Below, one piece after another: positions 18,025 through 27,053 of a stretch of 64,000 nucleotides of DNA; position 1 is the stretch's first letter, and every line of letters starts with the position of its first letter. The notes below the pieces were generated by a model. The model had not been told where the DNA came from. It saw only the letters and a program-made list of their open reading frames with translations, and did no database searches. Position numbers and translations under genes: made by a program. Source of the stretch: Pelomonas baiyunensis (GTDB lineage: Bacteria > Pseudomonadota > Gammaproteobacteria > Burkholderiales > Burkholderiaceae_C); contig NZ_JBIGIB010000001.1 of assembly GCF_043555935.1 (NCBI RefSeq), forward strand, positions 1,343,658 to 1,407,657. The letters run 5' to 3'.

Positions 18025-18536
18025 GGCGTGCTCACTTGGGGCAGGGGCGGGCGGGCCATCAGCACGGTCTCCACCTCGGGCGCGTCGGGGCCCACCGTCC
18101 AGCGCAGCTTGCGGTAGGCATGGCCCCCCAGGGCCACGCCCAGCACGCGAATGCCGGCGCGGTGCAGCGCGCCGAGCGCCCATTCGAAGTTGGCGGCACC
18201 CACGTTGCCCTCGGCGGCGGTGTCGCCAATCTGGCCCGGAAACATGTTGCCGCCGCCGTACACCCAGGCCAGGCATTGGTGGGGGTCGATGCCGCGTTCG
18301 CGCAGGTACTGGCCCATGGTGGCCAGCGCCACGTCGCCGTAGGCGGTTTCGCGGGCTGGGGCGCCGTTCGGGGCGCCGGCATGCACCACGTGGCACATGG
18401 CGCCCACGGTGCGGCGCGGGTCGGTCAGCAGGATGGCGACACAGGAGCCCAGCAGGGTCTCCATGCGGTCACCCCGGCCCACGCAGGCCACGTCGCCAGG
18501 GTGCAAGGTGACGGTGAGAGGTTGCATGGCAGTCAT
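18021..18536 (-). CDS. cheD: Chemoreceptor glutamine deamidase CheD
   Basis: 171 aa. Converts receptor Gln to Glu. The catalytic Cys lies in LLGSCVAILLTD, followed by His in AMCHVVHAG, and the FGGGNMF-like loop reads VYGGGNMF. Start ATG 18536 (MTAMQPLTVTLHPGD) overlaps the cheR stop; an internal ATG at 18527 is also possible. Both ends overlap neighbours by four bases, so it is translationally locked between cheR and cheB. Confidence 0.95.
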   Translation of the reverse strand: MTAMQPLTVTLHPGDVACVGRGDRMETLLGSCVAILLTDPRRTVGAMCHVVHAGAPNGAPARETAYGDVALATMGQYLRERGIDPHQCLAWVYGGGNMFPGQIGDTAAEGNVGAANFEWALGALHRAGIRVLGVALGGHAYRKLRWTVGPDAPEVETVLMARPPLPQVSTP

Positions 18537-19345
18537 TCCTTGCGGAAGGCGCCGGGCGCCAGGGCCTTGAGCGGGGTGCGGCAAGGCACCCGTCCCTCGG
18601 CCGTGCCCAGGAAGAACAGTCCGCCCGGACGGAGCTGCATCAGCACCCGATCCACCACGGCCGATTTGGTCTTGGCATCGAAATACAGCAGCACGTTGCG
18701 CAGGAAGATCACGTCGAACGGGCCGATGGTTTCGATCGGTTGGCACAGGTTCAGCTGCCCGAAGCGCACCCGCTCGCGCAGCGTCTCGCGCACCTGCACC
18801 AGCCCGGCGCTTTCTTCTTCGCCCTTGAGGCAGTGGCGCTTGAGTTGCTGGGCCGACACCTCGCGCAGCCGGTCGGCCGGGTAGATGCCCTGCACCGCGC
18901 TTTGCAGCACCCGTTCGCTGATGTCGGTGGCCAGTACCGACCAATCGGGGCCCACGGTGCCCATCATTTCCAGGTCAGCCAGCATCATGGCCACGCTGTA
19001 GGCCTCGTCGCCGAACGACGACGCGGCGCTCCACACGGCCAGGCGCTGAGGGCGGGTGCGTTGCAACTCGGCCTGCAGGAGGTCGAAGTGCGCCCGCTCG
19101 CGGAAGAAATAGGTCTCGTTGGTGGTGAGCAGGTCCACCGCCATCTGGAACTCGCCCCCGTCGTCGTGGCTCTCGATCAGGCGCACGTAGTCTTCAAACG
19201 TGCCCAAACCCAGGCGCTGCACGCGGCCCCACAGCCGGGCGTGCACCAGTGACTTCTTCTGCGGCGTGAAGGACAGCCCCACGCTGCTGTGCATCAGCCG
19301 GGCTATGCGGCTGAAGCTGCGGTCGGAGAGCGGGATGGTGGCCAT
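18533..19345 (-). CDS. cheR: Chemotaxis protein methyltransferase CheR
   Basis: 270 aa. Methylates receptor glutamates using SAM. N-terminal helical domain (~1-75), then the methyltransferase core: LLTTNETYFFRERAHFDLL, VWSAASSFGDEAYSVAMML (SAM site), SVLATDISERVLQ, and FDVIFLRNVLLYFDAKTK. The usual S-x-G-E of the SAM loop reads SSFGDE. No TPR extension. Its beta-subdomain partner could be the NFRPF tails of the two soluble receptors in this operon (inference). Confidence 0.95.
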   Translation of the reverse strand: MATIPLSDRSFSRIARLMHSSVGLSFTPQKKSLVHARLWGRVQRLGLGTFEDYVRLIESHDDGGEFQMAVDLLTTNETYFFRERAHFDLLQAELQRTRPQRLAVWSAASSFGDEAYSVAMMLADLEMMGTVGPDWSVLATDISERVLQSAVQGIYPADRLREVSAQQLKRHCLKGEEESAGLVQVRETLRERVRFGQLNLCQPIETIGPFDVIFLRNVLLYFDAKTKSAVVDRVLMQLRPGGLFFLGTAEGRVPCRTPLKALAPGAFRKE

Positions 19346-19355
19346 GGTCGGGGCT

Positions 19356-19862
19356 TCAGGCGGCCAGGGCGAGCTGGCTGGCTTCGCACAGGCTGGCCAT
19401 TTCGGCGATGTCCAGTGCGCGGTCGGGGTCCAGCAGCACGAGGAAGCGGTCGGCGCAGCGGCCCATGCCGGCGATGAAGTCGCGCCGGGTGCTGCCGCCG
19501 AAGGTGGGGGGCGGTTCGACCTGGCCCGGCTCCAGCGTGATGACTTCGCTGACGGCGTCCACCATCAGGCCCAGCTCGGTGCGCTCGCCGTCGCGTACCG
19601 AATCCACGATCACGATGCAGGTCTTCTTGCCCACGGTGGCCATGCCCCGGCCGAAGCGGGCCTTCAGGTCGATGACCGGCACCACGGCGCCGCGCAGGTT
19701 GATGACGCCGCGCACGAAGTCGGGCATCAGCGGCACGGTGGTCATGGCGCCGTGCTGGATGATTTCCCGCACGGTGCGGATGTCCAGGCCGAACGACTCC
19801 TGCCCGAGTGCGAAGCTCAGGAACTGCCGGGGCATGTCGAGAGGATCAGGGGCGCTGCTCAT
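19356..19862 (-). CDS. cheW: Chemotaxis coupling protein CheW
   Basis: 168 aa. Scaffold linking receptors to CheA. Two SH3-like subdomains: LSFALGQESFGLDIRTVREIIQ and the hallmark PDFVRGVINLRGAVVPVIDLKARFG, then CIVIVD and GLMVDAVSEVITLEPGQVE. Length is typical. Lies 10 bp from cheR and 15 bp from the first soluble receptor gene. Confidence 0.95.
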   Translation of the reverse strand: MSSAPDPLDMPRQFLSFALGQESFGLDIRTVREIIQHGAMTTVPLMPDFVRGVINLRGAVVPVIDLKARFGRGMATVGKKTCIVIVDSVRDGERTELGLMVDAVSEVITLEPGQVEPPPTFGGSTRRDFIAGMGRCADRFLVLLDPDRALDIAEMASLCEASQLALAA

Positions 19863-19877
19863 GACGACCTCGCGGGC

Positions 19878-22076
19878 TCAGAACGGGCGGAAGTTGCCGT
19901 GCGTGCCGGTGGCCTGCAGCCGTGGCTGCGTGCCCGACCGGGCCGGCGGGTTGCCACGCATGGGCGAGTTCGGCGCGCGGCGTTCCACGAAGGGCTGGGC
20001 GTCGAAGCGGCCGGCGCTGCTGGCGGCGGCATCGCCCCGGGTGTTGAAGAAGGCCACCGATTGCTGCAGTTGCTCGGCCTGGCCCGACAGCTCTTCGGAG
20101 GTGGCGGCCAGTTCTTCCGAGGCGCTGGCGTTTTGCTGGGTGGCCTTGCTGAGTTGCCCCATCGCACCGCCGATCTGCGTGACCGACTGGCTCTGCTCCT
20201 GCGAGGCCGCCGCAATCTCCTGCACCAACTCGCTGGTCTTCTGGATGCTGGGCACGATCTCGTCCAGCAGCTTGCCGGCGCGCTCGGCGGTGCTGACGCT
20301 GTTGCCGGCCAGGTCGCCAATTTCCTTGGCGGCCTCCTGGCTGCGTTCGGCCAGCTTGCGCACCTCCGCCGCCACCACCGCGAAGCCCTTGCCGTGCTCG
20401 CCGGCTCGCGCGGCTTCGATGGCGGCGTTCAGGGCCAGCAGGTTGGTTTGGTAGGCGATGTCGTCGACGATGCTGATCTTTTGCGCGATCTTCTTCATGG
20501 CAGCGACGGTCTGCGTCACGGCCACGCCGCCATCTGCCGCCTCCTTGCTGGCCTTGGTGGCCATGCCGTCGGTGACCTTGGCGTTGTCGCTGTTCTGGCT
20601 GATGCTGGCCGACATCATGTCGATGGACGCCGTCGTCTGCTCCACCGACGAGGCTTGCTCGCTCGCGGCCTGCGACAGGCTCTGCGCCGTGGCGCTGACC
20701 TGGCCTGCGGCGCCGCTCAGCGCGTCGGCCGCGCTGCGCACCTCGTCCATGACCGTGGCCAGCTTCTCGCAGGTGCTGTTGGCGTCGTTCTTGACCTGGT
20801 CGAACACGCCTTGCACCTCGGCCGTCATGCGCTGGGTGAGGTCGCCAGCGGCCATGCTGCTGAACACGCGCACCACGTCGTCCATCACGGCCGAGAGCTT
20901 TTCGGAGGTGGCGTTCGCGTCGTCCTTGAGGCGGCCGAACACCCCGGCGTAGGTTTCATCGATGCGCTGCGACAGGTCGCCCACGGCGAGGGCGGCGAAC
21001 ACGCGGCCCACGTCGTTGAAGATGACCGAGGTGGTTTCGATGAGTGCGTTGGTGCTCTCGCACAGCACGGCCACCGGGCCGGTCTTGCCCTCCATCGGGA
21101 TGCGTTGCGTCAGGTCGCCGTTGCGGGCGGCGGTGGTGACCTGCTGGGCCTGGGCCACCGCTTCGTCGAGCATGCGCGCGGCGCGCACTTGGGCGGTCAC
21201 GTCGGTGGCGATCTTGACCACCTTCACCACCCTGCCCATTTCGTCCTTGACCGGGGCGTACACGGCCTGGATCCACACGTCGCCACCCGCCTTGTTGATG
21301 CGGTGGAAGACGTCGTTTTGCGGCTTGCCGGCGCTGAGGTCGCGCCAGAACTGCGCGTACGCCGGGCTGGCGGCCAGCACCGCGTCGCAGAACATGCGGT
21401 GGTGGCGGCCCTTCACCTCGTCCAGGGCGTAGCCCATCACCGTCAGGAAGTTGTCGTTGGCGGTCAGCACCTGGCCGTCCAGGTCGAACTCGATGTAGGC
21501 GTAGCTGCGGTCGATGGCCGCGAGGATGCCGCGCGAGTTTTGGCGCTCCAGCTCCTGCTCGGTGATGTCGTAGCGCACGCCGAGGTACTTCATGGGCTTG
21601 CCGTTGTCGCCCAGGATCGGGGCGATGACCGCGTCCACGTAGTAGGGCGTGCCGTCCTTGGCGCGGTTCTTCACCATGCCGCGGAAGATGTCCCCGCGCC
21701 CGATGGTCGCCCACATCTGCTTGAACACCTCCTTGGGCATGTCGGGGTGCCGGGTGGTGTTGTGGCCGTGGCCAATCAACTCGCCCTTCGGGTACTTCGA
21801 CACCTGCAGGAACTTGTCGTTCACGGTCAGGATGTCGCCCTTCTTGTCCGCCTCCGACACGATGCTGGTGAGGTTCATGATGTCGGTGCGCACCTTCAGC
21901 TCGGCCTCCACCGACTTGAGGCGGGCGTGCAGCTCTTCGCGTTCGGTGCGCAGCGCGTCGCAGGTTTGCTCAGCGTTCTTGAGCGACTGCTCGGCCAAGG
22001 CGCGGGCCTGATCGGCCGCGTCGATTCGCGTGCCGGCAATCCAACGGGTCAGCCAGGGGGTGGAATCGGAGTTCAT
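19878..22076 (-). CDS. Soluble methyl-accepting chemotaxis protein, PAS-PAS-HAMP(x3)-MA
   Basis: 732 aa, no membrane segment. A short coiled coil (~20-60) leads to two PAS domains (~62-175 with HGHNTTRHPDMPKEVFKQMW, ~180-295 with KGRHHRMFCD). Then three HAMP-like units follow, marked by GDLTQR, GDLSQR, GDLTQR at ~46-residue spacing. The MA signalling region (~445-690) includes AAIEAARAGEHGKGFAVV and EVRKLAERSQEAAKEI. It ends in GNFRPF, which fits the x-aromatic-x-x-aromatic pattern of CheR/CheB-binding tails. It is a paralogue of the next gene, with near-identical DNA in the signalling region. The PAS ligand is unknown; a conserved heme His cannot be judged. Confidence 0.93.
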   Translation of the reverse strand: MNSDSTPWLTRWIAGTRIDAADQARALAEQSLKNAEQTCDALRTEREELHARLKSVEAELKVRTDIMNLTSIVSEADKKGDILTVNDKFLQVSKYPKGELIGHGHNTTRHPDMPKEVFKQMWATIGRGDIFRGMVKNRAKDGTPYYVDAVIAPILGDNGKPMKYLGVRYDITEQELERQNSRGILAAIDRSYAYIEFDLDGQVLTANDNFLTVMGYALDEVKGRHHRMFCDAVLAASPAYAQFWRDLSAGKPQNDVFHRINKAGGDVWIQAVYAPVKDEMGRVVKVVKIATDVTAQVRAARMLDEAVAQAQQVTTAARNGDLTQRIPMEGKTGPVAVLCESTNALIETTSVIFNDVGRVFAALAVGDLSQRIDETYAGVFGRLKDDANATSEKLSAVMDDVVRVFSSMAAGDLTQRMTAEVQGVFDQVKNDANSTCEKLATVMDEVRSAADALSGAAGQVSATAQSLSQAASEQASSVEQTTASIDMMSASISQNSDNAKVTDGMATKASKEAADGGVAVTQTVAAMKKIAQKISIVDDIAYQTNLLALNAAIEAARAGEHGKGFAVVAAEVRKLAERSQEAAKEIGDLAGNSVSTAERAGKLLDEIVPSIQKTSELVQEIAAASQEQSQSVTQIGGAMGQLSKATQQNASASEELAATSEELSGQAEQLQQSVAFFNTRGDAAASSAGRFDAQPFVERRAPNSPMRGNPPARSGTQPRLQATGTHGNFRPF

Positions 22077-22099
22077 GGTGTGTGCCTCGGGGTGAGAAA

Positions 22100-24103
22100 T
22101 CAGAAGGGGCGGAAGTTGCCGGTGCCGGTGGCCAGCGGGCGGGCCGCGCCGGGCAGTGGCGTGAGCGCGTTGGGAACGGGGCGGGCGGCGCGCGGCGGCG
22201 AGTTGGCGGCGCGCCGTTCATGCGTGTAGGCCGCCTCGGTGCGCGAAGCGCTCACGAAGAAGGCCATGGACTGCTGCAGCTGCCCGGCCTGGCCCGACAG
22301 CTCTTCGGACGTGGCGGCCAGCTCTTCCGAGGCGCTGGCGTTTTGCTGGGTGGCCTTGCTGAGCTGCCCCATGGCGCCGCCGATCTGGCCCACCTGTTGG
22401 CTTTGCTCTTGCGAGGCCGCTGCAATTTCCTGCACCAGCTCGCTGGTCTTCTGGATGCTGGGCACGATCTCGTCCAGCAGCTTCCCGGCGCGCTCGGCGG
22501 TGCTGACGCTGTTGCCGGCCAGGTCGCCAATTTCCTTGGCGGCTTCCTGGCTGCGTTCGGCCAGCTTGCGCACCTCGGCTGCAACCACCGCAAAGCCCTT
22601 GCCGTGCTCGCCGGCTCGCGCCGCCTCGATGGCGGCGTTCAGCGCCAGCAGGTTGGTTTGGTAGGCGATGTCGTCGACGATGCTGATTTTTTGCGCGATC
22701 TTCTTCATGGCCGTCACGGTCTGCGTGACCGCCACACCGCCGTCCGCCGCCTCCTTGCTGGCCTTGCTGGCCATGCCATCGGTGACCTTGGCGTTGTCGC
22801 TGTTCTGGCTGATGCTGGCCGAGATCATGTCGATGGACGCGGTGGTCTGCTCCACCGAGGCGGCCTGCTCGGCAGCGGCCTGTGAGAGGCTTTGCGCGGT
22901 GGCGCTGACCTGGTTGGCCGCGCCGGTGAGGGCATCTGCCGCGCTGCGAACCTCGTCGATGATGTTGGTGAGCTTGTCGCCCGTGCTGTTGGCGTCGTCG
23001 CGCAGCTGCGCGAACACGCCGGTGTACTCCCGCGTGATGCGTTGCGACAGGTCACCCGCCGCCAACCCGGCGAACACGCGGCCCACGTCTTCAAAGATCA
23101 CGGCCGTGGTTTCCATCAGCCCGTTCACGCCCTCGCACAGCGTGGCGATGGGGCCGGTTTTGCCCTCCATCGGGATGCGCTGCGACAAATCGCCCGTGCG
23201 TGCGGCACTGGTGACCTGCTCGGCCTGCACGACGGCGTCGGTCAGCATGCGGTTGGCGCTGACCTGGGCGGTCACGTCGGTGGCGATCTTGACCACCTTC
23301 ACCACGCGCCCCATTTCGTCCTTCACCGGGGCGTACACGGCCTGAATCCACACCTCCTGGCCCGACTTGCCCAGCCGGCGGAACACGTCGTTTTGCGGCA
23401 GGCCGGCGTTCAGGTCGTGCCAGAACTTGGCGTAGGCCGTGCTGGCGGACAGCTGCGTGTCGCAGAACATGCGGTGGTGGCGCCCCTTGATTTCGTCCAG
23501 GGTGTAGCCCAGCGTCTTCAGGAAGTTCTCGTTCGCGTGCAGCACGTGGCCGGTGAGGTCGAACTCGATGTACGCGTAGCTCTGGTTGATGGCCGCGAGG
23601 ATGCCTCGGGCGTTTTGCCGCTCGATCTCCTGTTCGGTGATGTCGTAGCGCACACCCAGGTACTTCATGGGCTTGCCGTTGTCGCCCAGGATGGGCGCGA
23701 TGACGGCGTCCACGTAGTAGGGCGTGCCGTCTTTGGCGCGGTTCTTCACCATGCCGCGAAAGATCTCGCCCCGCCCGATGGTGGACCACATCTGCTTGAA
23801 CACCTCCTTGGACATGTCGGGGTGCCGCGTGGTGTTGTGGCCGTGGCCGATGAGTTCCTCGCGGCTGTACTTCGAGACCTCCAGAAACTTCTCGTTGATG
23901 CTCAGGATGTCGCCCTTCTTGTCGGCCTCCGACACGATGCTGGTGACGTTCATGATGTCCGTGCGAACTTGAAGTTCGGCCTGCGCCGCCTTGAGGCGAC
24001 TCTCGGCATCGGCCAGCGCGGCTTCGGCAGCGCGGCGTCCGTCTTCAGCGGCTTGGAGGGCCTTGCCGGCCAGCAGTCGGGTGATCCAGGAGGGGGTGGT
24101 CAT
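22100..24103 (-). CDS. Soluble methyl-accepting chemotaxis protein, PAS-PAS-HAMP(x2)-MA
   Basis: 667 aa, paralogue of the preceding receptor and 23 bp upstream of it. Same two PAS domains (HGHNTTRHPDMSKEVFKQMW; KGRHHRMFCDTQL), but only two GDLSQR-marked HAMP-like units, then the same MA hairpin (EVRKLAERSQEAAKEIGDL) and the same GNFRPF C-terminus. No transmembrane segment, so a cytoplasmic array is expected. Stretches of tens of bases in the MA region are identical or nearly so to the neighbour, evidence of recent duplication or gene conversion. Confidence 0.93.
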   Translation of the reverse strand: MTTPSWITRLLAGKALQAAEDGRRAAEAALADAESRLKAAQAELQVRTDIMNVTSIVSEADKKGDILSINEKFLEVSKYSREELIGHGHNTTRHPDMSKEVFKQMWSTIGRGEIFRGMVKNRAKDGTPYYVDAVIAPILGDNGKPMKYLGVRYDITEQEIERQNARGILAAINQSYAYIEFDLTGHVLHANENFLKTLGYTLDEIKGRHHRMFCDTQLSASTAYAKFWHDLNAGLPQNDVFRRLGKSGQEVWIQAVYAPVKDEMGRVVKVVKIATDVTAQVSANRMLTDAVVQAEQVTSAARTGDLSQRIPMEGKTGPIATLCEGVNGLMETTAVIFEDVGRVFAGLAAGDLSQRITREYTGVFAQLRDDANSTGDKLTNIIDEVRSAADALTGAANQVSATAQSLSQAAAEQAASVEQTTASIDMISASISQNSDNAKVTDGMASKASKEAADGGVAVTQTVTAMKKIAQKISIVDDIAYQTNLLALNAAIEAARAGEHGKGFAVVAAEVRKLAERSQEAAKEIGDLAGNSVSTAERAGKLLDEIVPSIQKTSELVQEIAAASQEQSQQVGQIGGAMGQLSKATQQNASASEELAATSEELSGQAGQLQQSMAFFVSASRTEAAYTHERRAANSPPRAARPVPNALTPLPGAARPLATGTGNFRPF

Positions 24104-24136
24104 GGCGCGAATCCTTGGAGGCGGTCTGTGGGGCAG

Positions 24137-26359
24137 TCAGCTGAGACTGCGTTCGACAGGCAATTCCGGCGTGGCCCGGGATTGGGGCGGCTCGGCCGCC
24201 AGATGCGCCAGGGCCGGCACGTCGAAGATCAGCGCCACCTCGCCGTTGCCGAGGATGGAGGAGCCCGACATGCCGCGCAGGCTGCGGAACAGCCGGCCCA
24301 GCGGCTTGATGACGGTCTGGTGCTGGCCCATCAGCGTGTCCACCAGCACCCCGAAGCGGGTGTGGCCGGACTTCAGCACCACGATGCTGCCGCGCGGCGC
24401 GGCGTTGCCTTCGATGGCGTAGAGCGTGCGCAGGCTCACCACGGGCAGCACTTGCTGGCGCAGCTCCACCACGCCGCGGCCGCGGTCGTCCAGGCAGGCG
24501 TCGCCCGCCCGGCCTTCGATCACTTCCACCACCGCGTCCAGCGGCAGGATGAACTTGGAGCTGCCCACAGCCACCAGGAAGCCGTCGATGATGGCCAGCG
24601 TCAGCGGCAGGCGAATCTCGATGGTGGCGCCTTCGCCCTCGGTGCTGGTCAGCAGCACGGTGCCGCGCAGGGCTTCGATGTTGCTGCGCACCACGTCCAT
24701 GCCCACGCCGCGGCCGCTGAGGTTGGTGACTTGCTCGGCAGTGGAGAAACCGGGCTCGAAGATCAGCCGCAGGATGGCTGCGTCGTCCGGCACCACGCCG
24801 GGCTCCACCAGGCCGCGGGCCCAGGCGCGCTCCAACACCTTGCGGCGCTGGATGCCACGGCCGTCGTCGGTGATGCAGATGACCACGCTGCCCGCCTCGT
24901 GCCGGGCCGAGAGCGTCAGCCGCCCCTGGCCGGGCTTGCCGGCGGCCTCGCGGTCGGCGGCGCGCTCCAGGCCGTGATCCAGCGCGTTGCGCACCAGGTG
25001 CATCAGCGGGTCGGCGATGCGCTCGACCACGCTCTTGTCCAGCTCGGTCTCACCGCCCACGATGTCCAGCTGCACGTCTTTGCCGAGTTCGGCCGCCGTG
25101 TCGCGCACCACGCGGCGAAACCGTGAAAAGGTTTCGCCGATCGGCACCATGCGCAGCTGCAGCGTGCCGTTGCGGATCTCCTCGATCAGCCGGCTGATCT
25201 GCTCATTGGCTTCCATCAGCTGGCGTTGCTGGGTCTCACGGGCCAGCAGGGCGGCCCCGGCGCCGGCAATCACCAGCTCACCGAGCAGGTTGATCACGGC
25301 GTCCAGCCGGTTGGCCTGCACGCGGATGAAGCGCTGGTCTTCCGCCGGGCCAGCCGCCCCCGGGGCCGCGCCGGTGGCACCGGGTTCGGCGCGCTGGCGT
25401 TGCTTGCGCAGGGCGGCGTCCACCACCTGCGGGGCCAGGCCGGTCTGTTCGGTCAGCAGCTCGCCCAGCAGCGCGGGCACGCCTTGCGCCGCGGCGGCTT
25501 GCTGGCTGCGCAGGCCTTGTTGCAACTGGGCCTGGCTGATGGCGCCGGCGGCCACCAGGATTTCACCCAGGCGCGGGTTGTCGGGCATCGCGTCGATCAG
25601 GTCGGCGAACTGCGCGGGCGAGGCGCCGGGGTTGATGACGTGCAGCTGGCAGTCCTCGCGCACGAAGCTGAAGGCGTCTTCGATCTGCTCGCGGCTGGCC
25701 TCGGTGTCCAGGCTGAACACGAAGCTGAGGTGGCAGCTCTCCGGGTGCAACGCTTCCAGCGTGGGCACGCCGGCCGCATCGCACACGATGTGCACCACGT
25801 CGCCCAGGCCGCGCACGTAGTTCAGCACGGCCAGGGGGTCCATGCCGTTGCGGAACACCTCCGGCCCGAACGCGACCGACACGTGCCACAGGCGGCGCGG
25901 CCGGGCGGGTTCGTCCGCCGCGGCGGCCGTGGAGCCGCTGGGGGCGCTCGGGGCGGCCACACCGGCGGCGGTCTGCAGCTCGGCCACCAGCGCCTCGCGC
26001 AGGGCCGCACCTTGCGCGTCTTCCGCGGCGCCTCCGGCTTCATCCACCAGCACCCGCACCTGGTCGTTGCAGCGCAGCAGCAGCGTGCTCAGCGCGGGCG
26101 TCAGTTCCACCTGACCCTCCCGCAAGCGCTGCAGCAGGGTTTCGACGTGGTGGGTGAACGCCACCACCGCGTCCAGCCCGAACACACCGGCGGAGCCCTT
26201 GACGGTGTGCGCGCAGCGGAAGAGGGCGTTCAGCAGCTCGGTGTCGCCGGGCTGGTCTTCCAGCTGCAGCAGCAGGGCTTCCAGGTTTTCGATCTGCTCG
26301 CGCGCCTCGCTGAGGAAGGCGGGCAGGGCTTCGGCAATGAAGTCGGCGTCGTGGCTCAT
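24137..26359 (-). CDS. cheA: Chemotaxis histidine kinase CheA
   Basis: 740 aa. Autophosphorylates and passes phosphate to CheY and CheB. Domains: HPt (~1-110) with H51 in CAHTVKGSAG; an Ala-rich linker; a P2-like domain (~155-275, LWHVSVAFGPEVFRNGMDPL); dimerisation (~345-410, VQANRLDAVINLLGELVIA); ATPase with N box HLVRNALDHGLE, G1 DDGRGI and G2 GRGVGMDVV; and a CheW-like P5 (~600-740). The segment ~280-320 (LGEILVAAGAISQAQLQQGL) is an extra insertion between P2 and P3. Its ATG overlaps the upstream STAS gene stop. Confidence 0.95.
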   Translation of the reverse strand: MSHDADFIAEALPAFLSEAREQIENLEALLLQLEDQPGDTELLNALFRCAHTVKGSAGVFGLDAVVAFTHHVETLLQRLREGQVELTPALSTLLLRCNDQVRVLVDEAGGAAEDAQGAALREALVAELQTAAGVAAPSAPSGSTAAAADEPARPRRLWHVSVAFGPEVFRNGMDPLAVLNYVRGLGDVVHIVCDAAGVPTLEALHPESCHLSFVFSLDTEASREQIEDAFSFVREDCQLHVINPGASPAQFADLIDAMPDNPRLGEILVAAGAISQAQLQQGLRSQQAAAAQGVPALLGELLTEQTGLAPQVVDAALRKQRQRAEPGATGAAPGAAGPAEDQRFIRVQANRLDAVINLLGELVIAGAGAALLARETQQRQLMEANEQISRLIEEIRNGTLQLRMVPIGETFSRFRRVVRDTAAELGKDVQLDIVGGETELDKSVVERIADPLMHLVRNALDHGLERAADREAAGKPGQGRLTLSARHEAGSVVICITDDGRGIQRRKVLERAWARGLVEPGVVPDDAAILRLIFEPGFSTAEQVTNLSGRGVGMDVVRSNIEALRGTVLLTSTEGEGATIEIRLPLTLAIIDGFLVAVGSSKFILPLDAVVEVIEGRAGDACLDDRGRGVVELRQQVLPVVSLRTLYAIEGNAAPRGSIVVLKSGHTRFGVLVDTLMGQHQTVIKPLGRLFRSLRGMSGSSILGNGEVALIFDVPALAHLAAEPPQSRATPELPVERSLS

Positions 26360-26658
26360 GCGGCCTCCGTGGCGCTGGGGGAGGTGATGTCCGCCAGCCA
26401 GGCGCCCAAGCCCAGCGCGGTGCAGGCATCGCTCAGGCTGGGGCTGGGTGCCTGCAGCCGCAGCGTGCGGCCTTGGGTGCCGAGTTGCCGGTGCAGGGCC
26501 AGCAGCAATTGCAGGCCGGCGCCGTCCACGTCTTGCACGGCATGGGCGTCCACGGCCGCTTCAGGCTCGGCCTGGGCTGCGGCCCAGTTCAGCCATTGCG
26601 GGTGCAGTTCCGCCACCGTGTAAATGGTGAGTTCCGCGGGCAGGCTCAGCGCGTTCAT
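26356..26658 (-). CDS. STAS-domain protein in chemosensory operon
   Basis: 100 aa. A single STAS (anti-anti-sigma-like) domain: LPAELTIYTVAELHPQWLNW, AVDAHAVQDVDGAGLQLLLALH (the site where antagonists carry a phosphorylatable Ser has DGAGLQLL, with Gly-Ala in place of Ser-Ser), and LGLGAWLADI. Lack of the usual phospho-Ser suggests a structural or binding role. ATG 26658 is 15 bp after the cheY stop and its stop overlaps cheA. Small STAS genes between cheY and cheA are known in several chemosensory clusters; their role is unclear. Confidence 0.82.
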   Translation of the reverse strand: MNALSLPAELTIYTVAELHPQWLNWAAAQAEPEAAVDAHAVQDVDGAGLQLLLALHRQLGTQGRTLRLQAPSPSLSDACTALGLGAWLADITSPSATEAA

Positions 26659-26672
26659 GGCGGGCCTCCGGC

Positions 26673-27044
26673 TCAGGGCAGCACCAGCTTGGACACGGCG
26701 TCCAGCAGCTGCGGCGGGTTGAACGGCTTGACGATCCAGGCCTTGGCGCCGGCCTGGCGTCCGCGGGCTTTGGCGTCTTCCTCGCCCTCGGTGGTCAGCA
26801 TGATCACGGGCACGAAGCGGTGGCGCGGGTGCTGCTTGACGTGCGTCACGAAGGTGATGCCGTCCATGTTGGGCATGTTCACGTCGCACACGATCAGGTG
26901 CACCTTGGCCGCTTTGTCCAGCGCCGCCAGGCCCGCCACGCCGTCACCGGCTTCCACGACGTCGTAGCCGGATCGATTCAGGGCCAGCCGCACCACGGTG
27001 CGCAGGGAGCTGGAGTCGTCCACGATGAGGATGGTCTTGGCCAT
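26673..27044 (-). CDS. cheY: Chemotaxis response regulator CheY
   Basis: 123 aa, receiver domain only. Acidic pair D9/D10 (ILIVDDSSS), phospho-acceptor D54 (LIVCDVNMPNMDG), Thr in MLTTEGEE and Lys in WIVKPFNP. It is the likely phosphoacceptor of CheA in this operon; whether it drives flagellar motors or another output cannot be read from the window, which has no flagellar genes. Confidence 0.95.
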   Translation of the reverse strand: MAKTILIVDDSSSLRTVVRLALNRSGYDVVEAGDGVAGLAALDKAAKVHLIVCDVNMPNMDGITFVTHVKQHPRHRFVPVIMLTTEGEEDAKARGRQAGAKAWIVKPFNPPQLLDAVSKLVLP

Positions 27045-27053
27045 GGTGGGTCC

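Noticed and set aside
19200..22229. 1009-codon plus-strand frame across the chemoreceptor gene
   Set aside because: Shadow of the minus-strand receptor, which has PAS, HAMP and MA motifs.
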